Below are positions 37,636 through 47,889 of a stretch of 64,000 nucleotides of DNA, piece after piece. The position numbers and the translations under genes were made by a program. The stretch is from NCBI GenBank assembly GCA_965248855.1, contig CBDFKQ010000004.1, positions 186,001-250,000 on the forward strand, written 5' to 3'. The notes under the pieces are model-generated. The model did no database searches. It was not told where the DNA came from and saw nothing but the letters and a program-made list of their open reading frames with translations. Position 1 is the stretch's first letter. Every line of letters starts with the position of its first letter. This DNA is from CBDFKQ01 sp965248855. GTDB lineage: Bacteria > Bacteroidota > Bacteroidia > Cytophagales > 172606-1.

Positions 37636-40600
37636 ATGAAAAAATTATTAAACATTTATTGTTATTATCTATTAACCTTTTTTTGTTTAGTAGGAAATAT
37701 TTCTATCATTAAGGCCAGCAATATTACCCTAGAGCAATGGATAAAAAGGAGCGTAACAAAAATAAAATATCAAATCGATAAAAATGAATTCAATGTAAAG
37801 CATGGTTTATCAAGCCACAACAATTTTCTGATTATACTTGACGATGGTGATTGGGGAGATAATGTTGACAACCTGCGTATAAGGAAAAATATAGGAAAAG
37901 ATAAAATCACTGAAACGGATTGGAAGGTACTTAATGAAAATTTAAAAAAAGCCAATGCAAGCGGTATAGAATCTTATTTAATAGTTATAAACTATCTGCC
38001 ATTTACCATTGACAAAGCTGACCTGGATAAAGAAACAGTTCGTAGCCTGCTGTCTTCTGCCACTCCTGATGATAGCCAACAGTCAGCCCTTCAGGCAAGA
38101 AAAGATTTCGATTCTATTTTTAGCCGTCTGATAGGCGAAACGATAAACGGACAAACAGGCAAAAAATATTTTTGCGGAATGGCCAATTATTATGCGGCTA
38201 AAGTTAAAAATCAAACCAATCAGCGTTTTAGCGTTTATTCAAATCAAAAAACAGCGGCCCTCAAAGAAGATTTTCTGAAAAATATTCAGAATATTATAAA
38301 AAATTCAATTTTGTATGGCCTGAATTGGAGTGGCACCAATACCAGCCGTGCCCAAAATTTCATAAAAGCCATTACCAGATCCACATGCGATTATCCTGAA
38401 AAAAATCCGGATTATAATTGCGAAGGCAATTTAAACAGTTCTAATACTGAAAGTTGGGTTACTTTAAGCCCGCAACAAGGCTCCGAATTGCAAAAATTAT
38501 ATGAAAAATACGGTAAAAATGCGCCCAATAAAATTACTACTCCACTCAGCGATAATAAAACGTATGTTTTTGACTTTGCAAATGTAATCGATGAAGATAC
38601 AAAGAATAAAATAATCAGGCGTTTTTCTGCAATCCAAAATTCATGCGAGCAAGGCGCTGTGAAAATGATCAGCAAAGTAATTTTTACGGACGACCGAGTG
38701 GAGAAAAAAGACAGGGAAACTATTGAAAAATATACGAAAAATGTAACAGGGAATGAAATAGTATTATGGATAAACTTTGATGCAAAAGGTGTCCAATACA
38801 AATACTTCGGAGCAAATGGAATGTTTTTACGTAAGGATGAGAAAAGCATTACAGGATGGGCGATGAAATATTTGGAAAACCCGGTATCCGTTGTTGCAGA
38901 TTATTATTATGACATAGCAGAAGTGTTGGATTTTATAGGCGGGGCAATAGGTGCATTAAAAATACCGGAGCGCTTTTATGACAAAGAGCATAAAGATTGT
39001 AATGGGATTGGCGACTACAATGCTTTTATGTATGTTATATTTAAATATTCACAATTTCAAGTATTAGCCGGAGCAAAGGTTTTAGAACTCTTAAAATTAA
39101 ATACCAGCTTTGTAGAAGTTGATACGGAGCTCGCATGGGCCTTTATTTGCGGGTTTTATAATGAAGGCATCGGATTAATACAGGCATTACCAACTTCTGC
39201 TTCAGGAATCATAAAATTTGTACTGGATATTCAAAAGGCACCTGATAAAATCAGCGAGTTTATCACTGCTATTGAAAAGCTCATAGAGCAATGTGCAGCA
39301 GAATACCCTACTTATGCCATCATAAGCTTGTACCCAAATTCAGCAGCTGCCTTGCCGGCCAGGTGCGCATGGGGCGCTATAGTAAATCATTTCACCAGCG
39401 GAAATAAGTACCAGATTGCCGCTAAATGCGGCGGTGCCATCTTTCAGGTAGTGACCATAGTAGTTAGCTGGCTTAAAATAGGTAAAGCAGCTGTTATATT
39501 GGAAGCAATAGAAGCAATAGATGCCTTCAGTTTGCTTCTAAAGGGCAGTGGTTTAATTGTTAAAACTGTATTAGTGCAGGGCAAAAGGCTCGTATCGTTT
39601 GGCAGAGGGGCAATTAAAATGCTCAAGAATACGGATAAGCTCCTTTTTGAAATTGTAGATGATGCAGGAAATGTCATCAAGAAAGAAAATCTCACAGATA
39701 TTCAATTGAAAGATGCCGCCACCGAATACGCTTGCAAACATTATAGTAATAATATTACAGAAAGCAACACGATTAAAACCTGGCTGAAAGATGCGGATGG
39801 AAACATAATAACCGATGCAGATGGTTATGCACATGCCCAATTGGATAATGGGGAAATGGTGTTGGCGAAAATTGGGGTTGACATATCTGACAATCTTAAA
39901 AATTTCCTTAAGGTCGAAGGCATAACTGACATTTTTATACCCGGGATAGCTAATTTTGTAAAGAAAACAAATGATTTTTCACTTAGACTTACAAAACTGG
40001 GTAATAACTTAAGTGGCTCAGAGCAATTTATTGAAGAAATAGTCAAAGCTCAAAAATCCGCCAAGGCAATTGATGATTTAAGTATAAAAAGCCTGGGAAA
40101 TGTATTGGATGATATTGAATACGTAGTTATAAATTATGGCGATAAAAATGACATCGTTAAGTACTTTAATGAAATGATTGCTCAGGAGGAAAAATTTAAG
40201 GCAGGCACTGTAGGGCTCGAAATAATAAGAAATCCTCCACCATACCTACAGGGGCATACCTTGGAAGGATTGGAACTTAGGCTGTTTGAAGAGGTTGAAG
40301 ATGGGAAAAACAGATTGGATCTACTATTTAAAAATTCCGAACAAAGGAATATATATATAGATACTAAAAATTATTCAAACCTGTACAAAATATTTGATGG
40401 CGATAATGTAAGCCAGCTTAAGGCATATTTTAAGAAAATTAACAACATGGATGAATTATTTATAGTTATTCAAAAACGAAAAGGCTTCCCCGCAGATCCG
40501 CTGAAAAGCCTTAAAAATAAATTACAAGAGGTTTATAAGGCCAATGATTATGAGTTTTTTGATACAATTTGGGAGAACGAAAACTTAAGAAGTAATTTGT

Positions 40601-40719
40601 GGGATGATATACCGGATGAAATTGACGCTACTACAAAACCCATTTATAAGCAAAAATTTAAAACTATGGCTGATAATAATGATAATTTATTATATCAAAT
40701 CATAAAAATAAATGAATAA
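37636..40719 (+). CDS. Candidate polymorphic toxin with C-terminal PD-(D/E)XK-like nuclease tip
   Basis: 1,027 aa. A signal-like N-terminus (about 1-31) is followed by an unassigned region. A segment at about 305-400 (YVFDFANVIDEDTKNKIIRRF..VLWINFDAKGVQYKYFGANG) is reminiscent of TPM domains. Residues about 430-665 are unusually hydrophobic and helical (GAIGALKIP, AIFQVVTIVVSWLKIGKAAV), as in pre-toxin regions. The C-terminal about 150 residues contain E880, D895 (NRLDLLF) and D909-x-K911 (YIDTKNY), the spacing of a PD-(D/E)XK nuclease active site. The gene overlaps the next by 8 bp, as toxin-immunity pairs do, and a degenerate copy of its tip lies downstream. Nuclease activity is inferred. 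Confidence 0.68.
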   Translation: MKKLLNIYCYYLLTFFCLVGNISIIKASNITLEQWIKRSVTKIKYQIDKNEFNVKHGLSSHNNFLIILDDGDWGDNVDNLRIRKNIGKDKITETDWKVLNENLKKANASGIESYLIVINYLPFTIDKADLDKETVRSLLSSATPDDSQQSALQARKDFDSIFSRLIGETINGQTGKKYFCGMANYYAAKVKNQTNQRFSVYSNQKTAALKEDFLKNIQNIIKNSILYGLNWSGTNTSRAQNFIKAITRSTCDYPEKNPDYNCEGNLNSSNTESWVTLSPQQGSELQKLYEKYGKNAPNKITTPLSDNKTYVFDFANVIDEDTKNKIIRRFSAIQNSCEQGAVKMISKVIFTDDRVEKKDRETIEKYTKNVTGNEIVLWINFDAKGVQYKYFGANGMFLRKDEKSITGWAMKYLENPVSVVADYYYDIAEVLDFIGGAIGALKIPERFYDKEHKDCNGIGDYNAFMYVIFKYSQFQVLAGAKVLELLKLNTSFVEVDTELAWAFICGFYNEGIGLIQALPTSASGIIKFVLDIQKAPDKISEFITAIEKLIEQCAAEYPTYAIISLYPNSAAALPARCAWGAIVNHFTSGNKYQIAAKCGGAIFQVVTIVVSWLKIGKAAVILEAIEAIDAFSLLLKGSGLIVKTVLVQGKRLVSFGRGAIKMLKNTDKLLFEIVDDAGNVIKKENLTDIQLKDAATEYACKHYSNNITESNTIKTWLKDADGNIITDADGYAHAQLDNGEMVLAKIGVDISDNLKNFLKVEGITDIFIPGIANFVKKTNDFSLRLTKLGNNLSGSEQFIEEIVKAQKSAKAIDDLSIKSLGNVLDDIEYVVINYGDKNDIVKYFNEMIAQEEKFKAGTVGLEIIRNPPPYLQGHTLEGLELRLFEEVEDGKNRLDLLFKNSEQRNIYIDTKNYSNLYKIFDGDNVSQLKAYFKKINNMDELFIVIQKRKGFPADPLKSLKNKLQEVYKANDYEFFDTIWENENLRSNLWDDIPDEIDATTKPIYKQKFKTMADNNDNLLYQIIKINE

Positions 40720-41767
40720 GATAGCTACAATACCAAGTATAAGATTATATAATGTATCACAGTATGGTTTAAATTATTCTACTCTCAATAATGAAATATA
40801 TTTAAATAATCAGCGATTGGCTCATAATGCTTCTGTACCAGCTTATTTTATTAAAGAAAATCTAATAGTTTATGGGATTGATAATGGAAAAGGCAACTTC
40901 ATTTTTGATATAAAACAAAATACTTTATTAGAAATAGGTTTTATAAGCTCCATCGTTAGTTTTTCAAAAAATACCATTGCTTACTTATATGAGCCCGAAG
41001 CCTTTACTAGGAAACTAATAATGTTTGATTTAGAAAATCCAAAAAATATTACAATAATTTCAGATGATAATGATTTAACATATCGAATAATACTAGAAGA
41101 TAAAATATTCTGTAATAAAAAAAGGAATTTGATCATTGCAATATCATATGAGGGTAAGGATTTATTTACCTTCGACACATTTAGTTTACCCACTTATTTA
41201 TATCAGGGCGGTCCAAAAAAAGATGAAATAAATAAATTTATAGGGCTTTCAGGAAAACTATTATGGCTAACCACCAAAGGAAACCGGATAATAAGTTTAA
41301 ATGCAGACAGTGGTGAGTTAGTGAACTATTTGGACTGGAAAATTGAAGAAGGTGAATTTTTTGTACCCAGATCTTCAGAAGCTTCTCTCAATGAAAATAA
41401 AACACATATTTTTATTCTGAGTGCTTATTTTGTTGTTATAAATGCCTTAAATGGTAAAATAGAATTGAAACTAAAAGTAAAAGATTTTTTTAATTCTCTT
41501 GCAAATCATGTAGTAGTTAATACCAAACTACAAGGCCAATATATTAGTTTTTCAGCTTCTGCAGAACATAGTGGCATAGTAAAATACATTGGATTGTTCA
41601 ATATATTAAACTATCAACTGGATTGGTTTTACGAAATGGAATTTAATGACAAGACTTTTATTCCTGCCGGGCAGGTCCCACAACTGGCAGGCGACAAGCT
41701 TTATATATTAGATAGCGGGCATACTCTTCATATATTTGAAAAGGAAGCTCTACCCGAAAATAAATAG
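40712..41767 (+). CDS. Candidate immunity protein, cytosolic, beta-propeller-like
   Basis: 351 aa with no signal peptide or membrane segment, unlike the five exported proteins upstream. It overlaps the toxin stop by 8 bp (AATGAATAA), so translation is likely coupled. The sequence is a run of four-stranded-blade-like elements (LAHNASVPAYFIKENLIVYGIDNGKGNFIFDI; ITIISDDNDLTYRIILEDKIFCN; GKLLWLTTKGNRIISLNADSGELV; KLYILDSGHTLHIFE) compatible with a six- or seven-bladed propeller. No catalytic motif is seen. Position after the toxin, cytosolic nature and lack of other function make immunity the best guess. Codon use is more AT-rich than in the upstream large genes. Confidence 0.6.
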   Translation: MNKIATIPSIRLYNVSQYGLNYSTLNNEIYLNNQRLAHNASVPAYFIKENLIVYGIDNGKGNFIFDIKQNTLLEIGFISSIVSFSKNTIAYLYEPEAFTRKLIMFDLENPKNITIISDDNDLTYRIILEDKIFCNKKRNLIIAISYEGKDLFTFDTFSLPTYLYQGGPKKDEINKFIGLSGKLLWLTTKGNRIISLNADSGELVNYLDWKIEEGEFFVPRSSEASLNENKTHIFILSAYFVVINALNGKIELKLKVKDFFNSLANHVVVNTKLQGQYISFSASAEHSGIVKYIGLFNILNYQLDWFYEMEFNDKTFIPAGQVPQLAGDKLYILDSGHTLHIFEKEALPENK

Positions 41768-42245
41768 CACCCATTTATAATGATTAACCTACAAATTCTT
41801 CTGAGATCCATTGAAAAGTCTTAAAAATAACTTACAATAAGTTTATAAATCCAATGATTCGGAATAGAGCTTGTTCTTGATAAGAAAAACCCAAACTCTA
41901 AATTCTCCTTTATTTTTTATTATACTAAAAATTAAATTGATTTAAAAATCCAATTTTAAAAAGGTTTTAGATTATCCCCTGCCCTTTCCTGTTACCAAAA
42001 ATTCATTTAAGATTTATTTTAAATCATTTGCTCGTAAATCAATTTCGCATATTGAATAAAATTTAACTTAAGGTTAACTATTTTATAATACAAGAAATTA
42101 AAATCCCTTTAAAATGATTATAAGATTTGCAAAACCTTACATAGTTAATCAAGCCCTTAGAAATAAGAAATAAAGCGTTTTTTAAAACTTATTAATTATA
42201 CTATTTGAAAGGTTTCTTTTAAGGAAACTATCAAACCATAATTCA
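41768..42245 (+). other. Intergenic region with toxin-tip remnant
   Basis: No intact gene. It holds a 56-nt degenerate copy of the toxin C-terminal coding sequence (41805-41860, separate entry), then AT-rich sequence that leads into the conserved susC2 leader. No terminator hairpin is clear after the immunity gene. Confidence 0.6.
41805..41860 (+). pseudogene. Orphan fragment of toxin C-terminal domain
   Basis: An ungapped 56-nt match to 40495-40550 inside the toxin tip: I count 47 identical bases. In the matching frame it reads DPLKSLKNNLQ-stop-VYKSNDSE-stop, against DPLKSLKNKLQEVYKANDY in the toxin. Internal stops show it is dead. Displaced toxin-tip fragments behind the immunity gene are a hallmark of polymorphic toxin loci that swap tips by recombination. 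Confidence 0.7.
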
Positions 42246-42249
42246 CATT

Positions 42250-42490
42250 TTAATAACAATTTAATAAAACAATGTTTATAATTATGAAACTAATTAGTAT
42301 TTATATTTGCCTCACATTAAAACCGGATTAAAATAAATAAAAAAGCCTGCATTGCGCTAACAATACAGGCGACTTAAAAATCTCATTTCTTACATGGTTG
42401 GTATACTTCGCAAAAAGTTTTTCTAACAGGAAGAGTGAGTCTTTTTTTGTCTTTAATGAACGCTTAAACCCATTAAAAACGTACAAATTT
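42250..42490 (+). promoter_or_regulatory. Promoter and leader of susC2, near-identical to susC1 leader
   Basis: Aligns with 13880-14123 with only scattered substitutions and a few one-base indels. It has the -7 box TATATTTG (42302-42309), the hairpin CCTGCATTG-CGCTAA-CAATACAGG (42346-42369), and the GTTGGTATACTTCGCAAAAAG block. A sequence matching TTTCCTAACAGGAAAGAGTGAG, but with one C and one A missing, follows, then the T-rich stretch before MKNISTNVKN. The similarity continues about 45 bp into the coding region. In this copy the leader frame KSESFFVFNER-NPLKT is open right into the susC2 ATG. Confidence 0.7.
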
Positions 42491-45400
42491 ATGAAAAACA
42501 TTTCGACAAATGTAAAAAATGTCTTAAAAAATCGATTTTGTTTGTTTGGGCTGGTATCGTTGGTATTATTATTATCAAACCCCGCCTTTTCTCAAGACAA
42601 AACAATCTCCGGCAGACTAACATCAACAGATGGTTCAGGGATGCCCGGGGTAAATATAGTAGTAAAAGGAACTACTATAGGTGCCAATAGTAATGCAAAT
42701 GGTGAGTATGTTATCAATGTACCACAGGCCAACAATACGTTGGTATTTTCATTTATCGGTTTTGTTACGCAAGAGATAAACCTAGGCAATCAAACCAGTA
42801 TTAATATCCAATTGGTTGAAGACACCAAACAGTTGAATGAAGTAGTAGTAACGGCATTGGGGATTGAAAAGAACTTCGGCAAATTAGCATACTCAGAACA
42901 AAGTGTTAAAGGCGTTGATTTAATAAAAGCCCGTGAGCCGAATGCATTAAACTCACTGGTGGGAAAGGTTGCAGGTCTTACAGTAGGTGCTTCTTCAGAA
43001 TTGCTCGGCAGCCCGCAACTTGTTTTAAGAGGAGAAACAAATTTGCTAATCGTAATCGACGGTGTGCCTGTAGTTTCTGATTCATGGAACATTAGCCCTG
43101 ATGATATCGAAACTTATACGGTTTTAAAAGGACCCGGTGCCGCAGCATTATATGGTTCGCGTGGGCAAAACGGCGCAATTATGATTACAACAAAAAAGGG
43201 TTCTAAAGATAAAAGAGGATTTTCTATTGACTTTAACTCCAGTACCATGGTAGATAAAGGTTTTATGACAATACCAAAAGTTCAGAATGAATATGGGCCG
43301 GGGGAATACAATACTTACCGTTTTGGAGATGATGACTTCGGGCAAAAAAACGGTTATAATCAAAATGATTATGATGTTTGGGGGCCCAAATTTAACGGAC
43401 AAAAAATTTCTCAATATGATAGTCCTTTTGATGCAACAACAGGCGTTCGTTCGGCTACACCCTGGACAGCAAGAGGAAAAAATAATCTTCAAAATTTTCT
43501 TCGTGCCGGAATTCTTTCCACTAATAATCTGGCTATATCGGCAAGTTCTGATAAGTCTGACATACGTATTTCCGTTTCACACAGTTATCAACGTGGCATA
43601 ATTCCGAATACTGATTTAAATATCAACAATCTTAATTTATCTCTTGGCTATAATTTTACACCCAAATTAAGACTGGAAAGCAACCTTAATTATAGCAGGC
43701 AGTATTCTGATAATATACCTGATGTTAACTATGGCCCCAAATAGCATTATATATAATATTGATGTATGGGGTGGTGCGGATTATGATATAAGAGATTTAA
43801 AAGATTACTGGCAGCCAAATAAGGTAGGTACACAACAAAGAAATTATGAATATATCAGGTACAATAATCCGTACTTTTCTGCATATGAATGGTTGCGTGG
43901 TCATCATAAAACAGATATTTATGGTTATTTATCTGTTAAATATAAATTCAACGATTGGCTTAATGCTTCATTAAGGACTCAGATTACGAGTTGGAATGTA
44001 ACAAGGTCAGAAAAAATGCCGGTATCTGCTTCTGATTATGGCCGTGATCAAAAACTGGGCGATTACAGAGAAGATAAAAGGGATTTATTTGAAAATAATA
44101 CAGATGTCTTATTAAATATTAATAAAAATATTGGATCTAAGTTTAATATATCGGGTTTAGTAGGTGCCAATTTACGTACATACTCTTATAATTCATCTTT
44201 TGCCACTACGAATTACTTAATTACAAATAGTATTTACAATTTCGGTAATTCAAATTCTGTGGCTGTTTATAATTACTCTGCCCCCATGCAGGTAGGTAGT
44301 GGTTATTATTCGTTTGACTTTTCCTTTAAAAATTTTGTGACGCTATCCACGACCGGAAGATATGATAAGTTTTCAAATTTATCGAACGGAAAGAACTCAG
44401 GATTTTATCCGTCAATAGGTTTAAGCACAGTTATAAGTGATTATGTTAAATTTCCTGAAATAATTTCCTTTTTAAAGCTTAGGGGTACTTATGCAAATGT
44501 AAAAAACACAAATACTCAATCTTTAATCGGCCCGGCCTGGTCGGCAAATTCGAACGGCAATGATGGAACATCAACAGGTAGTGGAAATGGAAATCCCATA
44601 CAATATGGTGCCGTTTATACTTCAGCTTATGATGGCCCATTATATAATACTGAAAATTATTATGGATATAGAAAGCCCTATAATAATCAGCCTGCAGCAT
44701 ATTTTACGGATACTCGTTCTAATTCCAATATTGTAACCAGTTCTAATTCAAGTACTGAATTTGGTGGTACAATCAAATTTTTAAATAATAAGCTAGTTTT
44801 AGATGTTACCTATTTTGATGCTATAAAGGGGCCAAGAATTATTACTCAGCAATGGTCTGATGCTTCAGGTTTTCATGGAGGAACAATTAATGGAGTAAAA
44901 ACTGAAAAAAAAGGATGGGAAATCACTGTTAGCGGAACTCCGATAAAATCGGCAAGCGGGCTTACTTGGAATATCTTAGCCAATTGGTCAACTTATAAAG
45001 AGGTGTTTAAAGAGTTTTACGATACTTTATCCTCTGTAGGAGGGAAATATATCGGTGGAGATTCGAGGATAACATACAAAGTAGGAGATAGGGTGGACGG
45101 TAATTATGGATATAAATTTTATAGGGATTTGTCAGGAAATATAATTCATAAAGCCAATGGTGATATATTTAAGGATAATTTAGTTGCTCAAAAACTTGGA
45201 AATTATAATCCGGATTGGGTATGGTCGCTTATAAATACAGTAAGTTATAAAAACCTGTCAGTCAATTTTCAATTTGATGGCAGGGTAGGAGGTGTTGGTC
45301 AGGATTACGTTTATAAAAAACTATTACAGGGAGGTAGGGAGGTATCTACAGCCGAAGGTGCTTATGGGACGGCAAGGTCAGCTGAATTTAATGCGAATCC

Positions 45401-45842
45401 TAATAATGACCCTAATAAAAAGCCTACACCAACCTATGTTGGCCAAGGAGTAGCACTTACTAAAGATTCTCCTGATCCCACTGTAGATCCTCTAACAGGT
45501 AAAATTACTAATTACAACTCTTTAAATTTAGTCGCAAATACAACACCTTATACTTTACAGGATTACATTGGTACTGAAACTAAATTTGATGAAAGAGTTC
45601 TGATCAGCAAAACTTTTGCAAAATTGAGACAAGTAACCATAACTTATACTTTTCCTTCCAGGTTTCTAACCAATAAGTTTTTTAAAGCTGCAAGCATTTC
45701 CTTAGTAGGGCGAAACCTGCTTTACTTCGCAAAAAGGAAGGATATTGATTGGGATTCTTTCATAGGTACTTATACCAACGCGCAAGATTTGAGGTCGCCA
45801 ACGCTTAGGAGATATGGTATCAATATTAATTTAACTTTCTAA
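42491..45842 (+). pseudogene. SusC/RagA family TonB-dependent transporter (SusC2), one-base frameshift
   Basis: Starts at ATG 42491 (MKNISTNVKN, as in SusC1); a longer frame through a TTG at 42398 is leader. It has the signal peptide (to about PAFSQ), CarboxypepD_reg-like domain, TonB-box-like NEVVVTALG and plug with TYTVLKGPGAAALYGSRGQNG. The frame stops at 43744 (NYGPK-stop). The rest (706-aa frame ending INLTF at 45842) continues in the +1 frame with no loss of similarity to SusC1 (NYGPNSIIYN against AYGPNSYVYM). The difference is CCCC at 43735-43738 where susC1 has CCC. It is a recent mutation, sequencing error or phase-variation switch. With one C removed it would encode about 1,115 aa. 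Confidence 0.88.
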
Positions 45843-45856
45843 AAACATTCTTAGAT

Positions 45857-47704
45857 ATGAAACTTCAAATAAAAATACTTTTAATAGTCTTATCAATCAG
45901 TTTTTTAGATGCTTGTAAAAACTTTGATAGCCTTGTAAAAAATCCGAATTTGCCAACTTCAGTGCCCCCTTCTACTATTTTGCTAGGGGTGTTAGAACAT
46001 ATGAATAATGAAAATGCCTGGAGTGGTAAACAAGGTTCACAAAGTGCGGCTCAATTTTACGTGAGTACGTACGATTATTATGGAACTAATAATTATGACC
46101 AAAGTCCTTTTACGAAGAATACGAACAACTTCGAATATGTAACGGTGATTCAGAACATTGAACAAATGAAAATTGAGGCAAGAAAAGGTGCTTCTACAGA
46201 TTTGAATCCATATTCTGCCATTGGTAAATTTTTAAATGCATACTATTATTATTTAATGACTCAAAAATTTGGTGATATACCACTTAGTCAGGCACTAAAA
46301 GCAGACGCCAACATTTCGCCTGTTTATGATACTCAAAAGGATGTTTTCATTCAAATTTTAAAATTGTTGGAAGAATCTAACACTGATTTCAGTAATCTTA
46401 TAGAAGGTAACCCTAAATGTATTGGAGCGTATTGTAATTCTTTATCCGGTGATATTTATCTGGGTAATTCTTTAAGTGCCTGGCAAAAAGTAGTCAATTC
46501 ATTTGCCTTACGGGTATTAATAAGTTTGAGTAAAAAAGAAAATGATCCGGATTTAAATGTTAAACAAAAATTTTCAGCGATTATATCTAACCCTCTTAAG
46601 TATCCGATAATGGTCGATTTAAGTGATAATGTGCAATTTACATTTATTGCTGCCTACAATCCATACCCTAAAAATCCGACCAGTCTTGGAAGAGATGGAA
46701 CACGCGAGAATGTTGCCTCCGCTTATTTAGACCTTACCACTTCATTAAATGACCCCAGGACATTTATTGCAGCTACTCCTGCACCAAATCAACTTTCGGA
46801 TAGTATTTATCAAGTCATCTCGGGTGGTTCTACTACAGCCTTAGCTTTTACAAGGCCTTCACATCATTACAAGGCAGGGCAAACAGTAAGTATCAAAAAA
46901 ATTACACCAACAGGCTATAATATAGACAACGCAATTATATTATCAACACCTTCGGATAGTACTTTTACCTACTCTGTATCAGGAGGATTGCAAGATGTAA
47001 ACTATAAAACAGTAAATAAGGTAAATATTGCGATTGGCTCAGCAGAAAAAAGCTATACAGATATCACTGCTTATATTGGTGCACCTGCCGGTTTAAGCAT
47101 GGGTGATTTAGGGTCAAGAGCACAGGGTGGTGAATATTCTTATATAAATGCTTTACGCTATTCTGCTGATTTTGGAGGATCCAAGGCAGAACCGGCCATC
47201 ATAATTGGTTTCCCCGAACAATGTTTTAATATAGCAGAAGGAATCAACCGAGGATGGGCCGTAGGTGATGCCGCATCATATTATTATGCAGGCATTAAGG
47301 CTTCTATGAACTTTTTAGGTATAACTGAAGGCAGTTCAATTAAAATAGGCAACCTGAATGGCACTAAAACTTATGGACTGATATCTAATATTTCCGTAGC
47401 AAGTTATCTATCCCAACCTCTTATTCAATACAAAACCGGTACAGCGGGGCTTATACAAATTTTACAACAGAAATACATCGCCTTTTGGCAAAATTCTAAC
47501 TGGGAAGCGTTTTTTAATCAAAGGCGAACAGGCGTTCCAATCTATTCAACCGGTCCGGGCACCGGTAATGGTGGTAAGGTTGCTTTAAGATGGCAATATC
47601 CTGTTGGGGAAGCTTCTTCAAATAAAGCTAATTATGACGCAGCAGTTCAACGTCAATATGGTGGAAAAGACGATCTGAATGGTATAATGTGGATCTTGCA
47701 ATAA
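45857..47704 (+). CDS. SusD/RagB-like surface lipoprotein (SusD2)
   Basis: 615 aa. The type II signal peptide ends in SISFLDAC with the lipid-anchored cysteine at residue 20. SusD-like_2 features are FLNAYYYYLMTQKFGDIPLSQ and the C-terminal GLIQILQQKYIAFWQNSNWEAFFNQRRTGVP. After DPRTFIAATPAP it has the same type of inserted beta module as SusD1 (about residues 313-399, KAGQTVSIKKITPTGYN). It partners SusC2 as the outer-membrane lid. Its 14-bp spacing to susC2 indicates one transcript. A hairpin terminator follows. Confidence 0.93.
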   Translation: MKLQIKILLIVLSISFLDACKNFDSLVKNPNLPTSVPPSTILLGVLEHMNNENAWSGKQGSQSAAQFYVSTYDYYGTNNYDQSPFTKNTNNFEYVTVIQNIEQMKIEARKGASTDLNPYSAIGKFLNAYYYYLMTQKFGDIPLSQALKADANISPVYDTQKDVFIQILKLLEESNTDFSNLIEGNPKCIGAYCNSLSGDIYLGNSLSAWQKVVNSFALRVLISLSKKENDPDLNVKQKFSAIISNPLKYPIMVDLSDNVQFTFIAAYNPYPKNPTSLGRDGTRENVASAYLDLTTSLNDPRTFIAATPAPNQLSDSIYQVISGGSTTALAFTRPSHHYKAGQTVSIKKITPTGYNIDNAIILSTPSDSTFTYSVSGGLQDVNYKTVNKVNIAIGSAEKSYTDITAYIGAPAGLSMGDLGSRAQGGEYSYINALRYSADFGGSKAEPAIIIGFPEQCFNIAEGINRGWAVGDAASYYYAGIKASMNFLGITEGSSIKIGNLNGTKTYGLISNISVASYLSQPLIQYKTGTAGLIQILQQKYIAFWQNSNWEAFFNQRRTGVPIYSTGPGTGNGGKVALRWQYPVGEASSNKANYDAAVQRQYGGKDDLNGIMWILQ

Positions 47705-47712
47705 AAAAGATT

Positions 47713-47742
47713 TGTCCGGGCCTCAATAGGCCGGACATTTTT
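47713..47742 (+). terminator. Hairpin terminator after susD2
   Basis: TGTCCGGGCCT (47713-47723) pairs with AGGCCGGACA (47728-47737) around CAAT with one bulged G, then TTTTT. It could separate susC2-susD2 from the phosphoesterase genes or attenuate read-through. Confidence 0.85.
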
Positions 47743-47889
47743 CCGAACAACGCATTATAAGTATTAAGGGACAATGGATTAAAAATACGAAAAGATTCCA
47801 TTCTGTTCATTTCTTAATTTTCTTTATTCGAGTTTAGACAACTAAAAAATTAAACCAAAACCTTAAACCTCTTTAAATCTTCCACCACC

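Noticed and set aside
38412..38849. 145-codon minus-strand ORF inside the toxin gene, considered as an antisense regulator
   Set aside because: No ribosome site, domain or partner; the sequence is a reverse reading of the lysine-rich toxin region.
42398..42490. N-terminal extension of SusC2 from a TTG start
   Set aside because: The extension is leader sequence also found before susC1, where it is closed by a stop codon; the signal peptide begins at MKNISTNVKN.
43287..43601. 104-codon ORF inside susC2
   Set aside because: Alternative frame of the plug domain coding sequence with no independent features.
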